Shown here: in pieces, positions 33,044-40,408 of the stretch | Position numbering within the stretch: the first letter of the stretch is position 1 | Layout: the number at the start of each line of letters is the position of its first letter | Source: Herpetosiphon sp042688385 | GTDB lineage: Bacteria; Chloroflexota; Chloroflexia; Chloroflexales; Herpetosiphonaceae | Direction: 5' to 3' | DNA: 64,000 nucleotides | Assembly: GCF_042688385.1 (NCBI RefSeq) | Contig: NZ_JBHUPY010000017.1 | Location: 124,001 to 188,000 of the forward strand | Translations under genes and position numbers: made by a program | The notes under the pieces: generated by a model | Database searches by the model: none | Seen by the model: only the letters and a program-made list of their open reading frames with translations | What the model was told of the DNA's origin: nothing

Positions 33044-33499
33044 GAATAATAAATAGTATGATGCGTTACTAAGATGCCCTCACCCCAACCCCTCTCCCAT
33101 CCGATGGGCGAGGGGCTTTAACGCCATGGTTCTTCGGCAATGCGGTAGTAAAACGGATGCTCCCCCTCGCCCGCGTTCAGTGGGAGAGGGGGTTGGCTTA
33201 CAAGGGTAGGTAGTTAAGATCCCCTCACCCCAACCCCTCTCCCGTGGCGCGGGCGAGGGGCTTTAACGCGCTGGTTCTCCCGCAATTCCTTGGCGAAAAC
33301 TGGTCGGCTCCCCTTCGCCCACGTTCAGTGGGAGAGGGGGCTGGGGGTGAGGGGATGCCCCACGCTACTACCAAAGGCCTAAAAACCTATCCTTGTAGGG
33401 GTTGGGGGGTGAGGGGACGTTTACCCATAGCATTGCATTAAGAAACCTACCCTTGCAGGGCTTTACTTTCCCTGTGCTGCCTAAAATTTGTTCTGTGGA
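33044..33499. repeat. G/C-rich dyad repeat block (largest in the window)
   Basis: From 33077 to 33418 five units of the G/C-rich repeat are strung together, including CCCATCCGATGGGCGAGGGG and the phrase CTTTAACGCGCTGGTTCTCC, which also occurs near 11910. The phrase CCTACCCTTG(T/C)AGGG appears twice near 33390 and 33450. I see no gene; open frames through the block are artefacts. It lies between convergent genes and could terminate both. Confidence 0.75.
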
Positions 33500-35128
33500 T
33501 TAATTTGAGGCTTGGGGCCGTAATTTTTTGAGCATGCGGGCAGCTAGCTCGCGTTCGGTTTGGCCAATGCTGCCACTAAACCATAAGCCAGCAGCATAGA
33601 TTAATGCTGTAACGAGGCCAGCTAAATACACATTAATTGCCAGCAACAACCAGCCAAATCCACCAGCAATCAAGGCCGAGAGCGCAGGCCGCCACAGCAG
33701 CCCAGCCAAATTAAAGGTAATCTTCTCGCGGCGCAATACCAACCATAGCGGTATAAACAACACCAGCTCGGAAATAATGGTGATTGTGGCAGCAGCAAAA
33801 TAGCTATAACGTGGAATGAGCCAAATATTCAAGCCCAAATTGACCAGCGCTGTCAAGCCAAAGGCCTTGGTAATTGCCTGCTTCTTGCCCAAGGCAATGA
33901 TCACATATTGCGTCAGGCCATTCAGATAGCTGCCTGGCAAATACCAAATCGTAATCATCAAGGCATAGACGCTGCCTGGCAAATATTCAGGTTTATCGGC
34001 GAGCCATGTGGTGAGCGGCACGGCCACAATTGTTGCAATGATGGCAATGCCAAAAGCCAAATTGAGCAACATTCGCAAGGTGCCAGCATAGGCGCGGCTC
34101 ATGCCAGCTCGATCATCGCCAGAACGCCGAATTAAGGTGGGGAAAATTGCATTGACCACGATTGGCGGCACAATTTGGGTAAAATTAATCAGTTTGTAGG
34201 CCACGCCATAGGTTGCCGTAACGACAAAACCATGAAAGGCACTCAACAAAATCGTATCGAAACGAAAGAAAATCGTCATCAACAAACTGTTGAGCAACAG
34301 CGGATAACCTTCTTTGAGCAGCGGTTTGGCTGGCAAGGTTGGGCCACGCCAAGCCACATCGGGAAAGAAACGGCGCATTACCAGCCAAAATAACAGGGCG
34401 CTGAGCATTGCCCCCGCCAAGGCTCCACTGGCAATCCCGATAATTCCAAAGCCCAAAACCAAGGCAATTAATCGAAAAGCAGCGCTGCCAATATTGGTCA
34501 GCAAATTAACAACCGCAGCAGCGACCAAGCGCTCGTGGCCTTGCAGCCATGCCGTAACACTCGCCGAAATTGCCGCTGGAAACAAGGTCAGCATCAAAAC
34601 TGCCACAACCATAATTTGCTCGCGCGTCAGGCCAACTGCTGTGATTTTGGCTTCGGCTAAGCCGTTATAGATCAGCACGAAGATGACGGCGATGGGCAGC
34701 GCTAAAACTGCAAAGCGCAGGCGTAGCCAAAGGGTTGTGCGAAAGGTTTGGGGGGCTTGGCTTGGTTGGCGCACAATCTCGTGGGTTGCGAGGACAGTTA
34801 AGCCCCAATCGGCAATCGTGCCAAAATAGCTCACCACGATTATCGCCGCGAAGTCGTAGGCTCCAACGGTTTCGATCGCCAAAAAGCGATACAGAATCAT
34901 CGCAAAGACCAAATCGATCATACGGCTGGTCAGTTGCAGGGCAAAGGGAATGCTGGCATTGCGGCTAATGGTGCTTAAATGATCTTCAGTCGCTTGGCGG
35001 GGCTTGCTCCAACGGCGAATTGCTACCAAGGTCAAGCCCAATAAGCCAATCAGACCCAGACTAAATAAGCCTACCAGAATCCAACCGTTAACTGAAACTG
35101 TTGGCTGGCTTAGCAATCGTATTGCCAC
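33500..35128 (-). CDS. Polysaccharide/lipid-linked oligosaccharide flippase (Wzx/MurJ superfamily)
   Basis: A 542-residue polytopic protein with about 14 transmembrane helices in the MATE/MOP-like arrangement, including the N-terminal NASIPFALQLTSRMIDLVFAM segment typical of Wzx-type exporters and the C-terminal polysaccharide_synt_C-like region (YLPGSYLNGLTQYVIIALGKKQAI). It would move lipid-linked glycans across the membrane for cell-surface polysaccharide. I prefer the GTG at 35128, 6 bases after GGGAG; a TTG two codons upstream is too near to that site. There are no other glycan genes beside it, only queE upstream. Confidence 0.85.
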   Translation of the reverse strand: MAIRLLSQPTVSVNGWILVGLFSLGLIGLLGLTLVAIRRWSKPRQATEDHLSTISRNASIPFALQLTSRMIDLVFAMILYRFLAIETVGAYDFAAIIVVSYFGTIADWGLTVLATHEIVRQPSQAPQTFRTTLWLRLRFAVLALPIAVIFVLIYNGLAEAKITAVGLTREQIMVVAVLMLTLFPAAISASVTAWLQGHERLVAAAVVNLLTNIGSAAFRLIALVLGFGIIGIASGALAGAMLSALLFWLVMRRFFPDVAWRGPTLPAKPLLKEGYPLLLNSLLMTIFFRFDTILLSAFHGFVVTATYGVAYKLINFTQIVPPIVVNAIFPTLIRRSGDDRAGMSRAYAGTLRMLLNLAFGIAIIATIVAVPLTTWLADKPEYLPGSVYALMITIWYLPGSYLNGLTQYVIIALGKKQAITKAFGLTALVNLGLNIWLIPRYSYFAAATITIISELVLFIPLWLVLRREKITFNLAGLLWRPALSALIAGGFGWLLLAINVYLAGLVTALIYAAGLWFSGSIGQTERELAARMLKKLRPQASN

Positions 35129-35149
35129 AGACAACTCCCTTGGAAGAAC

Positions 35150-35842
35150 TTAGACAAGCCGTTTTTGGCCCCAGATCAGCACATGCATTTGAGGCAGCAC
35201 ACGCACGTTGAAGGCGCGCCATTCTGGTAATTGGGCGCGTTCGGCCAGCCATTCGAGGGCGTGGCTATAATCGCGCTCGGCCCAACGGCCTTCTGGCTGC
35301 CAAATAATTGGCAATTGGGCTTCAGCAAACGCTTGATGTTCGCTGACAAATTGATGCAGTTGGGCTAAATCGCTCTCGCCAGTGATGACAAATTTCCATT
35401 GTTGGCGTTCGGCTGCCAATTGCATAAATTGGCGCAACGGTTCGAGCCGCAGCATGCCGGTGTTGGCCCCAGCCAATTTTGGCGATAAGCTCCAGAGATT
35501 GATCTGCTCGACCAGTTCGGGGCGAAAAATGGTGCTATTGGTTTCGACAGTTAGGTGATGGCCTGCTGCGCGCAAGGTTTGGGCGAGCGCTGGTAATTCA
35601 CGTTGCAACATTGGCTCGCCGCCAGTTAGCACAACATGGCGTGCGCCTTGTTCGGCGATGCGTTGGGCCAGCGTGGCAATTGGCAAATTTTCCCATTTGC
35701 CGCCCTCTTTAACGCTCCACGAATATTTGGTATCGCACCAGCTACAGCGCAAATTGCAGGCAAAAAAGCGCACAAAGGTGGTGGGCACGCCCATCAAGGT
35801 GCCTTCGCCTTGTACCGAACGATAGACTTCCATCACATTCAT
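35150..35842 (-). CDS. queE: 7-carboxy-7-deazaguanine synthase QueE
   Basis: A 230-residue radical SAM enzyme making 7-carboxy-7-deazaguanine in the queuosine/preQ0 pathway. Motifs: YRSVQGEGTLMGVPTTFVRF, then FACNLRCSWCDTKYSW with the CxxxCxxC iron-sulfur motif (CNLRCSWC), VVLTGGEPMLQ, and VETNSTI. It overlaps the queD gene by four bases (ATGA), so the two are translated together. The pathway's queC is not in this window. Confidence 0.93.
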   Translation of the reverse strand: MNVMEVYRSVQGEGTLMGVPTTFVRFFACNLRCSWCDTKYSWSVKEGGKWENLPIATLAQRIAEQGARHVVLTGGEPMLQRELPALAQTLRAAGHHLTVETNSTIFRPELVEQINLWSLSPKLAGANTGMLRLEPLRQFMQLAAERQQWKFVITGESDLAQLHQFVSEHQAFAEAQLPIIWQPEGRWAERDYSHALEWLAERAQLPEWRAFNVRVLPQMHVLIWGQKRLV

Positions 35843-36240
35843 GGCTGGGCCTCGCGTTCGGCGCGGCTAATTTCGATGTAGCCGCTGGCGGTTTCCCACA
35901 GGCGCATGCGCCACAGCAGCGCGCCAAATTCTGGTGCTTGTTGCTCAAGCTCATCCCACATCCAATGAATGATATTTTCGGCGGTGCTTGGCACGCTTAA
36001 CAAATCATTGAGATTATAGTGATCAACGCGGGCAATCAGAATTTCGTTGACCACCTCTTTAATCTGTTCTAAATCGATGACCATGCCATCGTCGCTTTGA
36101 CCACGGGCAGGCTGAATCGGCCCACGCACGCTGACCTCAAGCAAATAGGAATGGCCATGGAGCCGCGCACATTTGCCGCGATGGTTGGGAAGTTGATGGG
36201 CTGCTTCAAAGCGAAATTGTTTGGTAAGAATGGCGTGCAT
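35839..36240 (-). CDS. queD: 6-carboxytetrahydropterin synthase QueD
   Basis: A 133-residue protein of the PTPS/QueD family, which converts dihydroneopterin triphosphate to 6-carboxytetrahydropterin for queuosine. It has FRFEAAHQLPNHRGKCARLHGHSY with zinc-binding His and the Cys of QueD, GMVIDLEQIK, LDHYNLND-like VDHYNLNDL, and PSTAENIIHWMWD with the C-terminal E in RLWETASGYIE. I place the start at ATG 36240, where MHAILTKQFRFEAAH matches the family; the longer frame runs through the repeat block and is rejected. It lies directly before queE. Confidence 0.93.
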   Translation of the reverse strand: MHAILTKQFRFEAAHQLPNHRGKCARLHGHSYLLEVSVRGPIQPARGQSDDGMVIDLEQIKEVVNEILIARVDHYNLNDLLSVPSTAENIIHWMWDELEQQAPEFGALLWRMRLWETASGYIEISRAEREAQP

Positions 36241-36566
36241 ATACAGATCTACTAGGTGTTTAAATGGCAAAAAAAGCGCCAACGATTGACGCACATGGCT
36301 ATTGTACCATGGGGATGGGGCAAGTAGAACATAGAACAGAGAGCATAGAACAGAGGTGTAATGGTTCATCAGGTTAACTACGGCTTGATCCCCTCGCCCC
36401 CTCTCCCATCCGATGGGCGAGGGGGAACCACTCAACCCGTGCTCCCCTCGCCCGCGTTCAGTGGGAGAGGGGCTGGGGGTGAGGGCATGCTTCTGTTGCC
36501 AAGCTAATGAACCATTACACCCCATCTTCGCGTTCTTCGCGGTTAAAATCTTCGCGCTCGTCGTGG
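36241..36566. repeat. Spacer with G/C-rich dyad unit and CACGAAG-type words
   Basis: This 326-base spacer has AT-rich words (ACATAGAACAGAGAGCATAG, 36328-36350), one G/C-rich dyad unit (36390-36485, with GCCCATCCGATGGGC-like palindrome) and inverted CACGAAG words (36525-36568). The phrases ATGGTTCAT and AATGAACCATTAC at the two ends are mutually complementary and may bound the element. No gene is seen. Confidence 0.7.
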
Positions 36567-36932
36567 CTAAAAAAAGATACTAAGATAGAGCAAATTCCAG
36601 ATACTCAGGGTTAGACAACTTATACTTACTAGTTGTAAAAATAGCATCAGATTATACTTACGTTTCGATTCTAACCACGTGCGCTTAATTGAGTCTGACC
36701 AGAAAAACGCTGCCAAGGCTAAACCAACCAGCCCACCTAGGCTGAAAATCTGCCAGCCAATATCAACAGCATTTGAGTTTGCCCCAACATAAAAATCATT
36801 AATAATCTTGGATGTTTGATAACTAAAGAAAACTACGGGCATTGAGATTAAACATAAACATAGGTAAACAACCAGAATAATCTTTCTGATTCGGCTATTA
36901 CCTCGGGGATTATTGGGCACGTGATAGCTCAT
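36567..36932 (-). CDS. Small membrane protein of unknown function
   Basis: A 121-residue protein with three predicted transmembrane helices (KIILVVYLCLCLISMPVVFFSY, WQIFSLGGLVGLALAAFFWS and LMLFLQLVSISCLTLSIWNLLYL) and a basic N-terminus. GAGG 5 bases before the ATG at 36932 supports translation. The codon use is clearly more AT-rich than in its neighbours, and it is isolated between repeat blocks, so it may be recently acquired. I recognise no family. Confidence 0.62.
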   Translation of the reverse strand: MSYHVPNNPRGNSRIRKIILVVYLCLCLISMPVVFFSYQTSKIINDFYVGANSNAVDIGWQIFSLGGLVGLALAAFFWSDSIKRTWLESKRKYNLMLFLQLVSISCLTLSIWNLLYLSIFF

Positions 36933-37244
36933 CCATACCTCTAAATGAGCGCATAGAAAACGCTAAGCTTGAATATGTATGGTTAACCAATAGCATAGCA
37001 GAATAATCCTGCTTATCTGTGTCAATCTGTGGCTAAAACAAAAGAATGAGGAATGAATTATGAGGGATGAAATTCCGATAGCCAAAAGCCCATAGCCACA
37101 TCAGCTTCGTGGTTAAATTCCTATGCTCTCTGTTCTATGTTCTATGTTCTTCGCGATCTTCGTGATCTTCGCGGTTTCGTCCTTCGTGCGCTTTGTGCTC
37201 TTCGTGGATCAAAAGTGTATTCTTCTAGTCCCCAATCCTCCAAT
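36933..37244. repeat. Repeat-rich spacer upstream of the tRNA pair
   Basis: Contains AT-rich words related to 15102-15270 (GAGGAATGAATTATGAGGGA, 37046-37065), CCCATAGCC, the tandem phrase TGTTCTATGTTCTATGTTCT (37131-37150) also seen near 53505, and a long run of inverted CACGAAG words (37104-37209: CTTCGCGATCTTCGTGATCT and so on). No gene is supported. The tRNA promoter follows at its right end. Confidence 0.68.
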
Positions 37245-37273
37245 TTGACAAGGATCAGCTTTCGTGGTAATCT
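37245..37273 (+). promoter_or_regulatory. Likely promoter of the tRNA pair
   Basis: A perfect -35 hexamer TTGACA (37245-37250) is followed after 17 bases by TAATCT (37268-37273), a partial -10 match. Transcription would begin about 30 bases before tRNA-Pro. This is the only such box near the tRNA genes. Confidence 0.6.
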
Positions 37274-37309
37274 AATGCGGCTGTCGTGACTGAGAGCCAA
37301 AGAACTTGA

Positions 37310-37386
<77 letters not shown>

Positions 37387-37403
37387 GTTAACAACATCAA
37401 GAA

Positions 37404-37489
37404 GCCGAAGTGGCGGAATGGCAGACGCGATGGTCTCAAAAACCATTGAGGGCGACCTCATGTGGGTTCGACTCCCACCTTCGGCACCA
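37404..37489 (+). tRNA. tRNA-Leu (anticodon CAA)
   Basis: An 86-base class II tRNA: acceptor GCCGAAG pairs with CTTCGGC, anticodon stem ATGGT/ACCAT with loop CTCAAAA giving CAA, a long variable arm (TGAGGGCGACCTCA), T-arm GTGGG/CCCAC with TTCGACT loop, and encoded CCA (37487-37489). It reads UUG, a very common Leu codon in this genome's genes. Confidence 0.95.
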
Positions 37490-37497
37490 ACTCGATC

Positions 37498-37530
37498 AAC
37501 TGTGTATAATATACACAGTTGATTTTTTTT
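37498..37530 (+). terminator. Palindrome with T run after tRNA-Leu
   Basis: AACTGTGTAT (37498-37507) and ATACACAGTT (37511-37520) form a perfect 10-base stem with 3-base loop, followed by GATTTTTTTT. This fits an AT-rich terminator for the tRNA transcript. The stem also contains TATAAT (37505-37510), so it may double as -10 region or operator for the glycosidase gene that starts 39 bases later. Confidence 0.65.
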
Positions 37531-37548
37531 GTGCACGAGGTTGTTAAT

Positions 37549-39303
37549 TTGCGTAAATTAGGTTTATTGCTTGTATTTTTGTTTGGGTTTGTTACCCCTG
37601 CGCCTGCTACTCCCGATGCTCCGACCGCGCAGCCAAGCGCGATCACGCCGTGGGGCATTAACGGCTACCTCACTAAAAACGAGCGGATTGCTAGCGGCGA
37701 TAATGTGCCGCTGCTGGCCCAAAAAATGGCCCAAGCGGGCGCTCATTGGTCGCTCGAAGAATTGCCATGGGCCGAAATCGAGCCAAGCAATGGTAATTTT
37801 CGCACCAGCTACGATATCCGCATCAAAACTGTTGCCGATGCCAACCTTGGCATTATTGGCATGCTCCTGACCACGCCAGCTTGGGCGCGTGAGCCTTCGT
37901 GCGCTGGCAACAATAACTATTGGTGTCCCCCGAGCGATCCAGCCCAGTATGCAGAGTTTGCGGCCTGGATGGTCGAGCGCTACGATGGCGATGGATTTAA
38001 CGATGCCCCAGGCTCGCCGCGCATCGCTGCATGGCAAATTTGGAACGAGCCGAATTTTCACGAAACCTGGAGTTCAATCAATAATAACGAAGCTTTGCGC
38101 CGTCGCCGCTATGGCGAAATTTTGGTCGCTTCGTATAACGCAATTAAGCAAGCCGACCCAACGGCGATTGTGGTGGCTGGTGGGGTCTATGTGTTCGATG
38201 GTTTTAGCGATGGCCTTGAGTTTCTGAATGGCAATAATGGCGCGTTTCGCCAAGTTCCTGCGGCCAAAAATAGCTTCGATGTGCTGGGGATTCACCCCTA
38301 CATGCCAACCATCGCCCCCGATGCAATCGGCACGTTTGCAACCGTCACTTTAGAAGGCCGTTTGCTCAACTCGCGCAATTGGCTGAGCAACGATCTTGGC
38401 CGCCCCAATGCCCCAATTTGGATCACTGAGATTGGCTGGTGCACCAGCCCAGGCTCGGCAAGTTGCCCCGTGGTGAGTGCCGAAAATCAGGCCCGCTATC
38501 TGATTCGTAGCTTTGTGATTGCTCAACAATTGGGCGTGCAACATATTAATTGGTTGCAGCTTGAAGATGCTTTCAATGGCGGCCATCCCTTCAGCGGCTC
38601 AGAGTTGCTTGGCAATTTTGCGAATAATAATTATCAAGCAAAACCTGCGTACACTGCCTTCCAGACAATGGCCTATCTTTTGACCACCGCCACGCCGTTG
38701 GGGCCGCGCGCTGGCGTGCATACCCACAACTATGTTGGCAATGGCAATAACACAGGCGGCGTATATGCCTATCGCTATAGCCGTGGCAGCACCGAGATTG
38801 ATGTGCTGTGGACTCCCGGAGCCAATACCACAATTCAGGTTCCGCTGACTGCGGGGAAACAGTGGATTTTCCGCACCCGCAATAACCAAACATTTACGCC
38901 AACAATTAATGGCACAACCGCTAGCATTGTATTGACCAACGATCCGATTTTTATTGTGCAAAAAACGCCTGCCAGCATCAATATTCAGACTTCGGTGAAT
39001 TTGTTGGCTGAAGTTGGCGGCGAGGCAGCGGCCATTATTCCGCTCAGCAACGGCGATAGCGAAACCGCGCTCAATTGGACAATTAGCAACGTCTCTGCTG
39101 GCCTGAGCGTCACGCCCAGCAGCGGCAGTTTGGTTGGCACAACCAATTTGACGATCAGGGCACAAGTTGGTAGCCTAAGCACTGGAACCTATACCTATCA
39201 GTTTCGGGTTAATGGCAATGGTTTGGCTCCCCGCACGGTTCAAGTAACGCTGCGGGTCGTGAATCAACTTGATCCAGTCTATTTGCCGCTGGTTAGAAAA
39301 TAG
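37549..39303 (+). CDS. Secreted clan-A glycoside hydrolase with C-terminal beta domain
   Basis: A 584-residue secreted protein. I place the start at TTG 37549, 8 bases after GAGG, giving the signal MRKLGLLLVFLFGFVTPAPA. Residues about 30-380 form a TIM-barrel glycosidase of clan A (GH5/GH39-like): acid/base Glu in WQIWNEPNFHE and nucleophile Glu in IWITEIGWC. Next is a beta-rich segment and a BACON-like domain (about 490-570, LNWTISNVSAGLSVTPSSG). The terminus QLDPVYLPLVRK is a motif common at the end of secreted Chloroflexota proteins. It probably degrades a plant or microbial polysaccharide; the substrate is not predictable here. Confidence 0.85.
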   Translation: MRKLGLLLVFLFGFVTPAPATPDAPTAQPSAITPWGINGYLTKNERIASGDNVPLLAQKMAQAGAHWSLEELPWAEIEPSNGNFRTSYDIRIKTVADANLGIIGMLLTTPAWAREPSCAGNNNYWCPPSDPAQYAEFAAWMVERYDGDGFNDAPGSPRIAAWQIWNEPNFHETWSSINNNEALRRRRYGEILVASYNAIKQADPTAIVVAGGVYVFDGFSDGLEFLNGNNGAFRQVPAAKNSFDVLGIHPYMPTIAPDAIGTFATVTLEGRLLNSRNWLSNDLGRPNAPIWITEIGWCTSPGSASCPVVSAENQARYLIRSFVIAQQLGVQHINWLQLEDAFNGGHPFSGSELLGNFANNNYQAKPAYTAFQTMAYLLTTATPLGPRAGVHTHNYVGNGNNTGGVYAYRYSRGSTEIDVLWTPGANTTIQVPLTAGKQWIFRTRNNQTFTPTINGTTASIVLTNDPIFIVQKTPASINIQTSVNLLAEVGGEAAAIIPLSNGDSETALNWTISNVSAGLSVTPSSGSLVGTTNLTIRAQVGSLSTGTYTYQFRVNGNGLAPRTVQVTLRVVNQLDPVYLPLVRK

Positions 39304-39308
39304 CAACT

Positions 39309-39845
39309 ATGGCGATCGATTACTGTATTCAAACTACTCCATTTGGGCGTTTGTTGCTTGCAGCAGCGCCCGAAGGCTTGTTGTTGGCCAGTTTTGGCGA
39401 CGACGATAGTGAATTGTTGGCTGAATTAACCGAAACCCACCCCAATCGGTTGCTGATCTATCGTGCAAATGCCATGCTTGAACAGGCCATTGATCAATAT
39501 CAAGCCTATTGTGCTGGCCAACGCAGCCAATTTAGTGTGCCAATTGCATGGCAGGGTTCGGCGCAACAGCACGCAATTTGGCAACAGTTAATTCAAATTC
39601 CCTATGGCCAACAATGGTCGTATCAACAATTGGCTGAGCAATTGCCACGGCCTTACCACGCAGCGTATGCGATCAATCAAGCGTTGCGCAGCAATCCTTT
39701 GGCCTTGATTATTCCTTGTCATCGTTTAACGAGCTCGCCGCATGGGCTTGGCTACTATCGCTGGGGCCGCAGCCGCCAACAACAACTGCTTGCGCGTGAA
39801 GCAATTCCGGTTACTGCCAAATATTCTATGGAGATGATGTCATGA
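39309..39845 (+). CDS. ogt: Methylated-DNA--protein-cysteine methyltransferase
   Basis: A 178-residue DNA repair protein removing O6-alkyl groups from guanine onto its own Cys. The motif IIPCHRLTSS carries the acceptor Cys; YGQQWSYQQLAEQL and AINQALRSNPLALI supply the helix-turn-helix and Arg finger (usually RAVG...NP). The tail GLGYYRWGRSRQQQLLAREA matches the family's GYxxGxxxKxxLLxxE, with Arg/Gln in place of Lys. It overlaps the next gene by ATGA, forming an operon with it and the acyl-CoA reductase gene. No strong ribosome site is visible before the ATG. Confidence 0.9.
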   Translation: MAIDYCIQTTPFGRLLLAAAPEGLLLASFGDDDSELLAELTETHPNRLLIYRANAMLEQAIDQYQAYCAGQRSQFSVPIAWQGSAQQHAIWQQLIQIPYGQQWSYQQLAEQLPRPYHAAYAINQALRSNPLALIIPCHRLTSSPHGLGYYRWGRSRQQQLLAREAIPVTAKYSMEMMS

Positions 39846-40408
39846 TTGTTGGACGCTTGCCTGATGTACCGCTCGATGCCGATTTGCCAATAAGCGCGAG
39901 CCTAATCTCCCAAGGATTAGAACATTATCAAGCAGTTGCCCGCTGGATTGCGACCCTGCCCTTTGGCCGCAACACCAACCCGCTCGATTGGCGCTTGGTT
40001 GTCAGCGAAAAACGGGGCACGAGCAGCACCAAACATGCCTTCTTGGCCGAGTTGGCCCGCGAATTGGCGCTGCCAATTAATTTGTATTTTGGCATTTATT
40101 TGATGGATGGCAAGAATACGCCTGGGGTTGGCCCAACCTTGGAATCAAATAAACTCAGCGCGATTCCCGAAGCGCATTGTTTTTTGCGCTATGGCCGCTG
40201 GAATATCGATGTAACCCGTTCTGCGAATGCCGAGCCAATTTTGCAATTTTTTGAAGAACAACAAATTACGCCTGATCAAATTGGTGATTACAAACGCACT
40301 GTGCATCGCAATTTTCTCTTAAAATGGGCCACCAGCCAAGGCCTGAGCCTCACCAAAGCATGGGCAATTCGCGAGGCATGTATGGCTGCGTTAACCAATG
40401 AGCGTTGA
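39842..40408 (+). CDS. Uncharacterised protein with transglutaminase-like KHA motif
   Basis: A 188-residue cytoplasmic protein. It has LPFGRNTNPLDWRLVVSEKRGTSSTKHAFLAELARELALP, then AHCFLRYGRWNIDVTRS. From memory, a small family of unknown function has RGTC-S-KHA at this place, with Cys where this protein has Ser; the order Cys/Ser, His, Asp would fit a transglutaminase-like or papain-like fold. I cannot name the function. It is translationally coupled to ogt (ATGA) and overlaps the acyl-CoA reductase by 11 bases, so the three form one operon. Confidence 0.7.
   Translation: MIVGRLPDVPLDADLPISASLISQGLEHYQAVARWIATLPFGRNTNPLDWRLVVSEKRGTSSTKHAFLAELARELALPINLYFGIYLMDGKNTPGVGPTLESNKLSAIPEAHCFLRYGRWNIDVTRSANAEPILQFFEEQQITPDQIGDYKRTVHRNFLLKWATSQGLSLTKAWAIREACMAALTNER

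Noticed and set aside
33077..33418. Possible CRISPR array in the G/C-rich repeat blocks
   Set aside because: Units are not of constant length, have no unique spacers of even size, and no cas genes are present.
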